Shown: positions 1 to 8,757, counted from the first letter of the stretch. The stretch is 64,000 bases of DNA from Bog-793 sp963761425 (GCA_963761425.1 CAVXGQ010000006.1:62001-126000); one strand, 5' to 3'. The notes: a model not told the origin generated them from the sequence alone. Made by a program: numbers and translations.

Positions 1-990
1 GTCCTCCACCTCGGACCTCGGGGCGCGGCGCATGAGCAGCGGGATCGCTTCCGACGGCGGGCGGTTCCCGTAACAAACCGCGACAACCTGCTCGGCCACC
101 GGGACCTCGACCTGGAGGCGGTGGGCGAGTTCCACGACCGGCCGACAGGTCTTCACCCCCTCGGCGACCATGCGGGTCCGGCCGATCACCGCCTCGAGCG
201 ATTGGCCCTGCCCGAGCGCTACGCCAACCGAGAAGTTCCGGCTCTTCGCGCTGGTGCAGGTCGCGACCAGGTCGCCCAGGCCCGCCAGGCCGGCAAACGT
301 GGGTGGATCACCGCCGAGCGCGACGCCGAGACGGGTGAGTTCGGCGAGCGATCGGGTGATGAGTGAGGCCCTGGTGTTGTCGCCGAACCCGAGGCCGATC
401 GCCATCCCGCTCGCCATCGCCAGGACGTTCTTCACCGCACCGGCGACCTCGCAACCGATCACGTCGGGGTTCGTGTAGATGCGGAGGGTTTCGGTCGCGA
501 ACAGATCCCTCACTTCCGTCGCCAGATCCTCGTCCGCAAAAGCGATGACGGATGCCGTGGGTTGGCCCGCGCCCACCTCGGCGGCGAGGTTGGGACCGGT
601 GAGCACTCCGACCGGGCGTCCCGGCCAGCACTCGTCGACGATCTCGGAGACGCGGGCCATGCTCCCCTGCTCCAGTCCCTTGGAGAGACTGAGCACGGGT
701 ACGCCCGCCGGAACCACTCCCGCCGCGGCGGACAGCACGGCGCGGGCTCCGTGACTCGGTAGCGCGATGACGATGATCTCGGCATCACTGAGCGCGTCGG
801 CGAGTGATGAGGTCGCGCGCAGCTGATCCGACAGGCGCATCTCCCCGAGATATGCGGCGTTTGTCCGATGGTCTCGTATCTCCGCAGCCACGGCCTCGGA
901 CCGGGACCACAGGGTGGTGGAGGTGCGCGCTGCGACGAGCGATGCGATCGTCGTCCCCCAGGAACCGGCGCCGAGCACGACGAGGTTCAT
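1..990 (-). CDS. gpsA: NAD(P)-dependent glycerol-3-phosphate dehydrogenase, 3' end cut by window
   Basis: Makes sn-glycerol 3-phosphate from dihydroxyacetone phosphate for phospholipid synthesis; cytoplasmic. Reading back from an ATG at 990, the protein begins MNLVVLGAGSWGT, the GxGxWG Rossmann dinucleotide site, and continues with the family signature around NPDVIGCEVAGAVKNVLA (the Lys is catalytic in the family) and AGLGDLVATC. All 330 codons to the window edge are open with no stop, and the last visible residues (AIPLLMRRAPRSEVED) resemble the usual C-terminus, so only a few residues are probably missing. It is divergent from fbiD, and gpsA-fbiD-hup is a neighbourhood also seen in Mycobacterium. 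Identification is firm; the true end lies outside the window. Confidence 0.95.
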   Translation of the reverse strand, partial: MNLVVLGAGSWGTTIASLVAARTSTTLWSRSEAVAAEIRDHRTNAAYLGEMRLSDQLRATSSLADALSDAEIIVIALPSHGARAVLSAAAGVVPAGVPVLSLSKGLEQGSMARVSEIVDECWPGRPVGVLTGPNLAAEVGAGQPTASVIAFADEDLATEVRDLFATETLRIYTNPDVIGCEVAGAVKNVLAMASGMAIGLGFGDNTRASLITRSLAELTRLGVALGGDPPTFAGLAGLGDLVATCTSAKSRNFSVGVALGQGQSLEAVIGRTRMVAEGVKTCRPVVELAHRLQVEVPVAEQVVAVCYGNRPPSEAIPLLMRRAPRSEVED

Positions 991-1159
991 TGACGCCTCG
1001 TCACCCGCACGTCCGTCGGCTGCGCGCGCTGCCGAGCACCTTCGACACGCTAATACCCGCCCCCCTCGCGGTCTTTGATCCACCACCCGCACGATCTCGG
1101 AGGTGGTGGGCGTGGCGTGGCTCGCTGGGCTGCAACTAGCTCGACCGTAAACTGCGGCT

Positions 1160-1849
1160 GTGCGCGCCGTGCTCGTGCCGGTGAAATCGTTCCAGCAGGC
1201 CAAACTCCGACTCGCACCGGTGCTCAACGACGAGGCGAGAGAAAAGCTCGCACGAGAGCTCGCCGAGGTCGTCATCGCCGCCGCCAAAGGCGCGCCGACC
1301 TACGTCGTCTGCGATGACGGCGGCGTTGCGGACTGGGCCGTTGACCGTGGGGCGACGGTCCTTTACGCGCCCGGGCTCGGACTGTCGGCAGCCGTGGCGG
1401 CAGGCGTCAGACACCTCGCCGACCAAGGTTTCTCGCTCGCGGTGGTCGCGCATGCTGATCTGCCTTTCGTTACCGACCTGTCCCGCTTCGGTTCACCGTC
1501 AGAAGTGACCCTGGCGCCGGACCGCCACCGCGACGGTACGAACGTTGCCGCGGTGCCGACGCAGGTGGGCTTCCGCTTCGCGTACGGCCCGGGTTCGTTC
1601 CACCGCCATCAGGGAGAGGCGCAGCGCCTGGGACTTCACTGCACAGTCGTCGACGACTGGCGACTGTCCTCGGACCTCGACTCGCCCTCCGATCTCGAGT
1701 CCTTCGCGCGCGCTACCAGCGAGCCGGGTACCGAGCCTCCGGCAGCACCCACGGTCCAGGCGACGCCACAATGGACGGGTCCGAGCCTCCCTGGGGACCC
1801 GGCGGTGCGCCGCCCGAAGCACACCGACAACCAATCTTTCGACCCCTGA
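1160..1849 (+). CDS. fbiD: 2-phospho-L-lactate / phosphoenolpyruvate guanylyltransferase (coenzyme F420)
   Basis: Activates phosphoenolpyruvate (actinobacteria) or 2-phospho-L-lactate (archaea, CofC) with GTP in the first dedicated step of coenzyme F420 synthesis. The 229-residue protein starts at GTG 1160 with VRAVLVPVKSFQQAKLRLAP, the nucleotide-binding N-terminus of CofC/FbiD, and has the later motif VVAHADLPFVTDL, the metal/nucleotide-binding region of this GT-A-like fold. The last 45 residues are Pro/Thr-rich and probably disordered. No other F420 gene (fbiA, fbiB, fbiC) is in the window. A clear Shine-Dalgarno is not evident, so the start rests on the conserved N-terminus. Confidence 0.9.
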   Translation: MRAVLVPVKSFQQAKLRLAPVLNDEAREKLARELAEVVIAAAKGAPTYVVCDDGGVADWAVDRGATVLYAPGLGLSAAVAAGVRHLADQGFSLAVVAHADLPFVTDLSRFGSPSEVTLAPDRHRDGTNVAAVPTQVGFRFAYGPGSFHRHQGEAQRLGLHCTVVDDWRLSSDLDSPSDLESFARATSEPGTEPPAAPTVQATPQWTGPSLPGDPAVRRPKHTDNQSFDP

Positions 1850-2066
1850 GCGCCGGCGATCGGAGCCCACTCCGGCGGCCCCGAACTCGGACACGGGGGG
1901 TTTCGCGAGACCGGCCGGCCAGAGGAGCGAGATCTTCAACGCGAAGAAACGAGCCTTAACCCGCGCTGCAATCGCTCCACGTACTTGATATCCGCCCCAC
2001 CAGGACGGAGCGCCCTACGCGTTTGCGGCGGGAGAAAGGTTCAGACTGCTCAAAACGCGAGCGACC
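1850..2066. other. intergenic stretch, fbiD to hup terminator
   Basis: About 220 bases between the convergent fbiD and hup genes. Open frames continue through it on both strands, but they have no family resemblance and no start signal. The only structure I see is the hairpin listed separately at its right edge. Confidence 0.6.
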
Positions 2067-2104
2067 CACTCTGAGCCCTGGTTGGATTACCAGGGCTCAG
2101 AGTG
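2067..2104 (-). terminator. perfect 15-bp hairpin downstream of hup
   Basis: CACTCTGAGCCCTGG (2067-2081) is exactly complementary to CCAGGGCTCAGAGTG (2090-2104) around an 8-nt loop, 20 bases past the hup stop codon. Read on the minus strand there is a T4 run about 11 nt beyond the stem rather than directly after it, so it is a strong hairpin but not a textbook U-tract terminator. It could act in both directions between convergent genes. Confidence 0.75.
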
Positions 2105-2123
2105 GACGCGAAACATTCCGCTT

Positions 2124-2810
2124 TCAGTGTCGTGCTGCTACGTGCCGAACGGCAGCCTTGCGGGCCGGAGCCTTGCGGGCCGGAGCCTTCTTCGCGGGCG
2201 GACGCTTCGCAGGTCGCTTGCGTGCTGGTACTCGCTTCGCCGGAGCTTTGCGTGCCGGCGCCTTCTTCGCAGGGGCCTTGCGGGCCGGAGCTTTCTTCGC
2301 CGGAGCCTTGCGGGCCGGCCGCTTCTTGGCGGGAGCCTTCTTGACTACCTTCTTGGCGCCGACTTTCTTGGCACCCCTTTTCTTGGCGGGAGCGCGCTTT
2401 ACGACCTTCTTCGCCCCAGCCTTCTTCACTGCCTTCTTCGCTCCAGCCTTCTTTGCAACCTTCTTCGGCGCAGCCTTGCGGGCAGGAGCGGCCTTCTTGG
2501 CGACCGGCGCTGGCGCCGGCCTCTGAAGGACAGCGCTCGAGTTCAGGTCCGTCTTCAACTGGACGCCCGGGGTAAACCCAATACCCTTCGACGCCCGGAT
2601 GTAGACGGGGGCACCCGTTTGCGGATTCCGTCCGCTACGCGCCTTCCTCTCCCGCAGCTTAAATGTGCCAAAACCGGTGATGCGAATCGGAACCCCCGAA
2701 CGCACGCCCTTGGTGATCTCGTACACGAGCGAGTCGAGGGCGGATTCCGATTGCTGACGGGTCAATCCAGTGTCGCCACTGACTGCCCCGATCAGTTCGG
2801 TTCTATTCAC
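2124..2810 (-). CDS. hup: HU-family nucleoid protein with long Lys/Ala/Pro/Arg tail
   Basis: DNA-binding nucleoid protein. Residues 1-95 are a standard HU domain (VNRTELIGAVSGDTGLT at the start, GFGTFKLRERKARSGRNP for the beta-arm, then KGIGFTPGVQLK). Residues 105-228 are a low-complexity basic tail built from KK/AP/ARKAPAKK-type repeats, as in mycobacterial HupB and other actinobacterial HU proteins, where the tail adds nonspecific DNA binding. The start is GTG 2810, with AGGAGGT four to five bases upstream; the frame is open further upstream but the HU N-terminus and ribosome site fix this start. It ends in a strong hairpin. Confidence 0.93.
   Translation of the reverse strand: MNRTELIGAVSGDTGLTRQQSESALDSLVYEITKGVRSGVPIRITGFGTFKLRERKARSGRNPQTGAPVYIRASKGIGFTPGVQLKTDLNSSAVLQRPAPAPVAKKAAPARKAAPKKVAKKAGAKKAVKKAGAKKVVKRAPAKKRGAKKVGAKKVVKKAPAKKRPARKAPAKKAPARKAPAKKAPARKAPAKRVPARKRPAKRPPAKKAPARKAPARKAAVRHVAARH
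2139..2500. repeat. low-complexity repeat tract coding for the HU basic tail
   Basis: Imperfect 12- to 30-base units (variants of GCCTTGCGGGCCGGAGC and GCCTTCTTCGC on the plus strand) repeat through this tract. They encode alternating AlaProAlaLysLys and AlaProAlaArgLys. Such tracts commonly vary in length between strains. Confidence 0.7.
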
Positions 2811-2844
2811 GGCCACCTCCTGTAAGTGTGGTGTAGCCAGTGCA

Positions 2845-2873
2845 ATAAAAGGCGATTTGGCCGCGAAATGCAA
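2845..2873 (-). promoter_or_regulatory. candidate sigma-70-type promoter for hup
   Basis: Reading the minus strand, TTGCAT (2873-2868) is followed after 17 bases by TTTTAT (2850-2845), about 35 bases before the hup start codon. Spacing is ideal and the -35 fits four of six consensus bases. Inferred from sequence only. Confidence 0.4.
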
Positions 2874-3064
2874 GCATTCTCCACCCGGTGACAACTTCCG
2901 CGAGCGCCCGCACCGCGGAAGCCTGAGATGGTAGAAGCGCTCCGGGCCTGGGACCGGAAGATATCGCTTATATCGAAAGGCTTCCGAGAACATCGTCGCG
3001 CGCGGGCTCGAGATCTCGACCGTCACACGATCGGTAGGCGCTTCGTGAGTCCACGCGTGCGAGG

Positions 3065-4495
3065 ATGCCCGTACGGCATCGTTTGCGGCTTTCCAGTACG
3101 GGTCGAGCGAGGACGCGCTCGGCGCGCGTGCTGGCCGCGTCGCTCGCCAATCGACACGGCATCTACCTCGGTTCCTCGAGCGGCGGTCCGGTGTTCGCCC
3201 CCCACGAGCACGGAGCGCTGATTCTCGGCCCACCCCGTTCCGGGAAGACGTCGAGCATTGTTGTGCCAAATGTTTTGGCGGCAGCAGGCGCGGTCGTCGC
3301 GGTGTCGACCAAACGCGACGTACTCGACGAGACGAGCTTCGCGCGCGCGCGACTCGGCGACTGCCTGCTGTTCGACCCGAGTGGCACGGTGGACGTCCCT
3401 CCGGGGGTGCGGCTCATCGGTTGGTCACCGCTCGCCGCCGCCGCGACTTGGGACGGAGCGGTGTTCATGGCGGAATCAATGGTGGGAGCGAGCCGCGAAG
3501 GCCGGGACCGGGTTGACGGTTCCCACTGGACCGAGCGAGCCGCGGCTCTGCTCTCGTCCGTCTTCCACAGCGCCGCCCTCGCCGGGGCTTCGCTCGACGA
3601 CGTGGTCTCGGCTGTCAACCGGCGAGATCCGGAACTATTCCTCACCACCCTCGCGCGCCACGACGCGACCCTCGCTCTCGACCTCCTCATCGGCATCACC
3701 GAGACTGAGGAGCGCGAACAAAGCGCCATCTGGTCGACTGCTTCCGGGGTGCTCTCCGGCTACCGAACCGCCGGGGCGCTCGCCAGCGCGGGACTAGAGC
3801 ACTTTGACCCCGAACGGTTCGTGCGCAGCCGTTCCACGCTCTTCGTCTCCTCCCCCTCCGAGTACCAGCTCCACCTCGCGCCACTCGTCGCCGGGATCCT
3901 CCGGGACGTCCGCACCGCCGCCTATTGTCGCCGCGCCGCCACTCCTCGATGCCCCGGTCCCCCGGTGCTGCTCGTGCTCGACGAACTCGCCAACATCGCC
4001 CCCCTGCACGACCTTCCGGCGCTTGTCGCCGAGGGCGCGAGCCAGGGTGTCGTCACCCTCGCCAGTCTGCAGGACCTCTCTCAGGCCCGGGCCCGCTTTG
4101 GAACCGCGGCCGACGGTTTCCTCACACTTTTCGGAACCAAACTCGTGCTCGCCGGTGTGAGCGACGTGAGGACTCTTGAAGCGCTCTCCACGCTCACCGG
4201 CCAGCGCGACGTGTCCGTTACCTCGACAACGAGGTCCTGCTCGCCGGGTCGCCTGCGACGCCAGACCACCCGGACGGTCACCGTGCGACACGAGCCGCGG
4301 CTGGCCGTGGATGCCATCGCCCAGCCGCCTTCCGGAACGGCCATCGCCTTTGTCGGCGCCCGGCCCCAACGGATCGTGCTGACCCCGCATTACGCCTCGT
4401 CGCCGTGGCGCGAGGCTTCGGGCAGGACCGCCCTCCCGGCAACCGGGGCCTCGGCGCGACGACCGAAGCGGCCTGAACTTTGGTTCGAACGGTAA
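3065..4495 (+). CDS. VirD4/TraG-like type IV coupling ATPase, no membrane anchor
   Basis: Family role: hexameric ATPase that couples a relaxase-DNA complex to a conjugation channel. The 476-residue protein has a Walker A GPPRSGKTSS at residues 55-64, Walker B VLLVLDELANIAPL at 301-314, and a TraG/TraD-type region around GASQGVVTLASLQDLSQ. The two N-terminal transmembrane helices usual in VirD4/TraG are absent, and the preceding 250 bases cannot hold them. The start is uncertain: ATG 3065 has weak GAGG directly before it, while GTG 3128 is the next candidate nearer the conserved part. It lies tail to tail with the relaxase (9-base gap). No other conjugation genes are visible. It may be a remnant or domesticated factor. 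Confidence 0.8.
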   Translation: MPVRHRLRLSSTGRARTRSARVLAASLANRHGIYLGSSSGGPVFAPHEHGALILGPPRSGKTSSIVVPNVLAAAGAVVAVSTKRDVLDETSFARARLGDCLLFDPSGTVDVPPGVRLIGWSPLAAAATWDGAVFMAESMVGASREGRDRVDGSHWTERAAALLSSVFHSAALAGASLDDVVSAVNRRDPELFLTTLARHDATLALDLLIGITETEEREQSAIWSTASGVLSGYRTAGALASAGLEHFDPERFVRSRSTLFVSSPSEYQLHLAPLVAGILRDVRTAAYCRRAATPRCPGPPVLLVLDELANIAPLHDLPALVAEGASQGVVTLASLQDLSQARARFGTAADGFLTLFGTKLVLAGVSDVRTLEALSTLTGQRDVSVTSTTRSCSPGRLRRQTTRTVTVRHEPRLAVDAIAQPPSGTAIAFVGARPQRIVLTPHYASSPWREASGRTALPATGASARRPKRPELWFER

Positions 4496-4504
4496 GGGCC
4501 CAGC

Positions 4505-6733
4505 TCACCGGCTGAGCGACGGTTCCCGCTGACGCGACGGCTCGAAGATGCGGGCGCCCCGGGACCAGGCGGGCTCGTCTCGACCGTGAACCGGTTCGAG
4601 GCCGCGGGCCCGGTTCCGGCGTTCGGTCTCAGTCGCCTTGACCCGCCAACGGTCGCCGGCGTGCCGTCCGTCCGGAGATCGACCACGTTCTCGACGTAGA
4701 CCCGCCGGCTCGGCGAGTTCCCGCGCGAACGACCGTTCCTGACCGGTAACGAGCTCTACGGGAACCACCACGACGTGCGAACGCCCGCCGTTGGGCACCC
4801 GGGTGATCCCGGGACCGAGGACGCGGGCTCCACCGAAGACGATGAGATGGAGGTCCTCGGTTCGACAACGGCGCAACGCCTCGTGCGGACGGACCACCTC
4901 CACCCCGGTCGCCGCGAGGCCACGCGGCTCCACCGCCACGGCGAGCGACTGACGTCCTTTCACCCGCAACTCCTCGCCCAGCAGCCGAATCCCGCCCAGC
5001 GCGGCGACAAGATCAGAGGCCAGTACCACTTCGACGCCGGCGACGTTGTGCCTCGTCAGCCCCACTCCCAACCCCGGTTGTTCCACCGCGTCGACGGCAA
5101 AGCCGCGCTCGTGCCGGTTGGGTAGCCGCGCCGGTCGCCCCTCTCCCCGGAAAAGAACCACCGTCCTACCGCCGGCACGAGCTTGCTCCACCAGAGACGT
5201 GACCGCCCGCACCGGGCAGCGGCCGGGGTCGGCTACCACGACCAGTGAATCGCCGCCAACCACCTCGCGGTGTTCGAACGTGGCGAACCGGATCCCGGTG
5301 GCCGCCTCGAGGTGAGCGGCGAGGCGTCGACTCGGCGCCAAGCCGACGACCCGAAGCCCGTCGTCGTGCGCCGCCACCGCGACCTCACGCAAGGCTGCGT
5401 AGGCAAGGATCGGATCGGCGTCCCGGCTCGTTGTGAAGACGCCCGGAACCCTGGGATTCCCCGGGTTGCGCCACCCGCCATCTCTGACCGCCGTGTCGAG
5501 GAGGGTGGCCGATTCCATGGCGATTCGCAGGCACTCGGTGAGAGCTGCGATTTCTTTGGTTGCGAACCGAGTTTCGACCAGGCCGGCTGGGATCCGGCCG
5601 CCGCCGGGCGCGTGCAGTTGCAGCGCCCGCTGGCCGCACCGCACGAGCTCGCCCGAACCCAAGTGCGCGTCGACCGCCGCCTCGATCCACCCGACCGGGG
5701 CGCCGCCAACGAGACGCGCGCAGGTTGCTCGGATCAGTTCGCGCCGGTCGAAGGAGCGACCGAGCGCCTCGGCCGAGTCGGCGACGCGTTCTGTGAGCTC
5801 GGGGCCGCGTACGACGTGGCGATCCGCGGTCCGGGTGGCGCCCCCGCCAAACCGGCGGACGGCGGACTCGGACACGCCGTAGGTGAAAGCCCGTTCGCGC
5901 CACGCCGCGACCAGGGCCGGATAGTCCTTGCCCGGCACCTTGTCCGGTCGGGTACGGTCGGCGGCAACCCGTGCCGAATGCGATCCGGTCCAGCCGGTAC
6001 GGGCGAGCTCGGCGGTGATCTCGGCGCTACGACGGGAGAACCCCCGCAACGCCGCCGCCGGAATCCCGATGAGGTCGGCGAAACCCTCGGCTCGGGTCTG
6101 CCAGGCGACCGCAAGCCGACCGGAGATCTCGTACCGCAGTTGGGCGCGGTAGAGGGCGCCGGCGACCGCGGCGTGGGCGTAGAGCGGACGGGCGTCGATC
6201 GCCGACCACCTCCCGCCGAGGTCGGGCGCCAGGTTGGCGACGACGAGATGGGTGTGCAGGTGCGGATCGTCGGCGCGGCTCGTCCGGTGAAGGAAGGACG
6301 CCGCGATCAGACCCTCCGCCGGAAGGACCGCGCCGGAACGACGCACGCGCGCGGCGTGCCGCTCGAGATACCCCAGGGCTCCAGCGGCCGCCCGCTCTTG
6401 GGAGGCGCGCACCTCCGCGACGGCATCCGCCGGGCCCAGGGCATGCAGCAGGCTCACCGACTTCGGGGCGGCGAAGGTGCAGTCGAAGGCGGCAATCCGG
6501 ACCCGGGCGTGGCCGGGATCGAGGGGCACACCGGTGGCCGGATCCACCCCCGCGAGCAGCCTCGACAGGCTCGCCCCCTCGACGGTCCGGTCCGCCAGTC
6601 CCAGGGTCTCGGCCAGACCGCCCCACCAGGTGCCGTCGGGCTCGACGAGTCCCGGGCGATCCGGCGACGATCCTCTCGTCGCCTCCAGGTAGTAGGCCTC
6701 GCCGCCCCGTCGCACCTTGGCCACGCTGAGCAC
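4505..6733 (-). CDS. MobF/TrwC-like relaxase with degenerate helicase domain
   Basis: Conjugative relaxases nick one DNA strand at oriT and stay linked to it by tyrosine. In this 742-residue protein the relaxase domain looks intact: N-terminal tyrosines Y14/Y15, the motif FDCTFAAPKSVSLLHALG (83-100), and the metal-binding HLHTH triad (H158, H160, H162). The second half aligns in outline with the TrwC helicase (ATKEIAALTE near 391, RVVGLAPSRRLAAHLEAATG at 461-480), but where AGTGKT should lie (about 430-445) there is GVFTTSRDADPILAY, and the DEAG-type Walker B has become VVVADPGR (498-505). Helicase activity is therefore unlikely. Start is GTG 6733. Its last third is Arg-rich and unlike known domains. 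Confidence 0.82.
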   Translation of the reverse strand: MLSVAKVRRGGEAYYLEATRGSSPDRPGLVEPDGTWWGGLAETLGLADRTVEGASLSRLLAGVDPATGVPLDPGHARVRIAAFDCTFAAPKSVSLLHALGPADAVAEVRASQERAAAGALGYLERHAARVRRSGAVLPAEGLIAASFLHRTSRADDPHLHTHLVVANLAPDLGGRWSAIDARPLYAHAAVAGALYRAQLRYEISGRLAVAWQTRAEGFADLIGIPAAALRGFSRRSAEITAELARTGWTGSHSARVAADRTRPDKVPGKDYPALVAAWRERAFTYGVSESAVRRFGGGATRTADRHVVRGPELTERVADSAEALGRSFDRRELIRATCARLVGGAPVGWIEAAVDAHLGSGELVRCGQRALQLHAPGGGRIPAGLVETRFATKEIAALTECLRIAMESATLLDTAVRDGGWRNPGNPRVPGVFTTSRDADPILAYAALREVAVAAHDDGLRVVGLAPSRRLAAHLEAATGIRFATFEHREVVGGDSLVVVADPGRCPVRAVTSLVEQARAGGRTVVLFRGEGRPARLPNRHERGFAVDAVEQPGLGVGLTRHNVAGVEVVLASDLVAALGGIRLLGEELRVKGRQSLAVAVEPRGLAATGVEVVRPHEALRRCRTEDLHLIVFGGARVLGPGITRVPNGGRSHVVVVPVELVTGQERSFARELAEPAGLRRERGRSPDGRHAGDRWRVKATETERRNRARGLEPVHGRDEPAWSRGARIFEPSRQREPSLSR

Positions 6734-6769
6734 GGCAGGCGACGCTAGGAAAGGGGCCTTCCCCGATAT

Positions 6770-7795
6770 CTACCGCCGGCGACGGCGAGCCCGGCTCGGG
6801 TCCGGCGGGGCGGGGTCCGAGCCGTGCGATGGGGCCACGGACTGGTTCCGGTAGCGGCCGAGCGCTTTCCGAGCCACCTGGGCTGCGGCGTTGGCAAGCT
6901 CGGGCGGATCGACCACCTCCGCCGAGGGACCGAGCCGGAGGAGGAGACAACCGAGGAAATACTCGTCGGCGACCTCGATGGCCGCGACGTCCCGGCCATC
7001 GGGCAACCGGGTCGGCGGGGCCGCGACCAGGCGGTCGACCATCACGTAGCGGGAGGGATCGAACACGACCTGGGCGGTACGCGCTCCCGCCCCCCCGACG
7101 AAGGCCCGGGTCCCGCCCAGCTCGGGTGGCAGGGATCGCGGGGTGACCGCCTGGCCGAGCCGACGCACGCCGGTGATCCGGGCGACCTGGAACCGGCGCC
7201 AATCCCCCGCCAGGGCGCAGAACGCGTCGAGGTAGAACCGGCCCTCCCGGGCGACAACGGCGTAGGGCTCGACCCGACGGGTCGTCTCGTCGCCGCGTTT
7301 GGCCCCCAGATAGTCGATCTCGACCGCTTCGCCGATGGCGGCGGCCTCGCGCAGCTCCTCCAGGTGGTCGGGGGTCTCGAGCTCGACGCTCACCGGCTCG
7401 AGCCCGAGCACGCGCTCCAGCTTGTCGAGCGCCCGGGCCAGCGGGCCGTGGGCCTCGACCCCCTCGAGCGCCAGCATCGCCCGGGCCGAGGCGGCGACCG
7501 CGAAACCTTCGTCCGGTGTGAAGCGGGCCGGACGCCGGAGGGCGTCGAGGCCGTAGGCGATGACGCGATCGTCGTCCACGATCAGCTCGAGCAAGGCGTC
7601 CGGCGTGTAGGGGGGCAGCCCGCAGCACGCGGCCAGCTCGAGCTCGCCGACGAGCGATCGCTCATCGAAGCCGAAACGCGCCGCCAGGTCTGCAATGGAG
7701 GACTCGCCCACGCCGGTGAGGTAGGTGAGCACGGCGAACAGCCGGCGCAGACGCGTCCCCGCGTCGGCCACGTCCGACGGACGCTCGACCGTCAC
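6770..7795 (-). CDS. pafC: WYL-domain transcriptional regulator PafC
   Basis: Second subunit of the PafBC heterodimer, which activates the LexA/RecA-independent DNA damage response in actinobacteria. The 341-residue protein has an N-terminal winged-helix-like region (LRRLFAVLTYLTGVGESSIADLAARF) and a WYL domain in the middle (VEIDYLGAKRGDETTRRVEPYAVVAREGRFYLDAFC), followed by the C-terminal extension. Its start overlaps the pafB stop by four bases (ATGA), so the two are translationally coupled. The C-terminus is a run of arginines. The usual Pup-proteasome neighbours (pafA, prcAB) are not in the window. Confidence 0.9.
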   Translation of the reverse strand: MTVERPSDVADAGTRLRRLFAVLTYLTGVGESSIADLAARFGFDERSLVGELELAACCGLPPYTPDALLELIVDDDRVIAYGLDALRRPARFTPDEGFAVAASARAMLALEGVEAHGPLARALDKLERVLGLEPVSVELETPDHLEELREAAAIGEAVEIDYLGAKRGDETTRRVEPYAVVAREGRFYLDAFCALAGDWRRFQVARITGVRRLGQAVTPRSLPPELGGTRAFVGGAGARTAQVVFDPSRYVMVDRLVAAPPTRLPDGRDVAAIEVADEYFLGCLLLRLGPSAEVVDPPELANAAAQVARKALGRYRNQSVAPSHGSDPAPPDPSRARRRRR

Positions 7796-8757
7796 CGGGG
7801 GCCCCCGCGCCGACGCGCCGCGGCCTCGAGGCGGGCGATGACGCCTCGCCGCACCTCCGCCGGGGCGAGCACCTCGACCGCGTCACCAAGCCCGAGCACC
7901 CAGGAGAAGAAGGCCTCCTCGTCGCCAACCGGGAACGAGAGTCGCACCGACCCGTCGCCGTCCCGCCCGCGTTCCGCCGCCGCGCCAACCAGCGCGAGGA
8001 CAGCCCCGGCCTCCCGGGCGTCGACGGAGATCTCGACCTCGGTCCACTCCGACTCGACCGGGCCATCCGGGCCGGGCTGGAACGGCACGTAACGCAGCTC
8101 GGCCGCGGCGTCGAAACCGGCGGGCGGTTGATAGCTCCCGGGACTTCCCGCCACCGGCTCGCTCTCGAACCGGTCGACCCGGAACCGGCGCAGCCCGTTC
8201 GGCGAAGACGCCTTGGCGTCGCGGCCAACCAGGTACCAGCTACCGCCGCGGAAGACGAGCCCATAGCCGTCGACCCGGCGATCGCGCCCGTGATAGGTGA
8301 AGGCGACCGGGGCGCGGTCCCGGATCGCCTGCTGGAGCAGTCCGAGGGCCGGCAGGGACGGCAGGACCGCGACTGGGGCGACGTCGCCGGGCCTTCCCGC
8401 CCCGAGCTTGTGGAGGACCTCGCGGCCGACGCCACCTTCCAGGCGCACCGCGAGCAGCGCGAGCGACAGTGCCGCCTCCTCCTCCGGGGTGAGGTCGAGC
8501 TCGGGGAGGTAGTACTGCTCGGGCAGGATACGGTATCCGACCTGGTCTTCGCCGTCGATGCGTTCGACGGAGATCGGAATCCCGTTGTCCCGAAGCGTGC
8601 GCTTGTCGCGTTCGAATGCCTGGCGCAGCGCACCCGGGGCCGACGGATAGCCGGCGACGGCGAGGCCGATCTCCCGCAACGACAGCGGGTGGGAGGCGTC
8701 CAGCAGAGCCAGGACCAGGTTCGTGATCCGCTCGAGCCGGCTCAGCCTGGTCGACAT
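7792..8757 (-). CDS. pafB: WYL-domain transcriptional regulator PafB
   Basis: Partner of PafC. The 321-residue protein opens with an HTH (MSTRLSRLERITNLVLALLD, then PLSLREIGLAVAGYPSAPGALRQAFERDKRTLRDNGIPI), typical of PafB, and has a central WYL domain (APVAFTYHGRDRRVDGYGLVFRGGSWYLVGRD). It is the first gene of the pafB-pafC pair. The start ATG 8757 fits the family N-terminus. An inverted repeat lies about 40 bases upstream and is listed separately. Confidence 0.92.
   Translation of the reverse strand: MSTRLSRLERITNLVLALLDASHPLSLREIGLAVAGYPSAPGALRQAFERDKRTLRDNGIPISVERIDGEDQVGYRILPEQYYLPELDLTPEEEAALSLALLAVRLEGGVGREVLHKLGAGRPGDVAPVAVLPSLPALGLLQQAIRDRAPVAFTYHGRDRRVDGYGLVFRGGSWYLVGRDAKASSPNGLRRFRVDRFESEPVAGSPGSYQPPAGFDAAAELRYVPFQPGPDGPVESEWTEVEISVDAREAGAVLALVGAAAERGRDGDGSVRLSFPVGDEEAFFSWVLGLGDAVEVLAPAEVRRGVIARLEAAARRRGGPR

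Noticed and set aside
5270..6748. 492-codon open frame opposite the relaxase
   Set aside because: It mirrors the relaxase gene on the other strand; its sequence is Arg/Gly/Asp-rich with no domain, as expected from GC-rich antisense.
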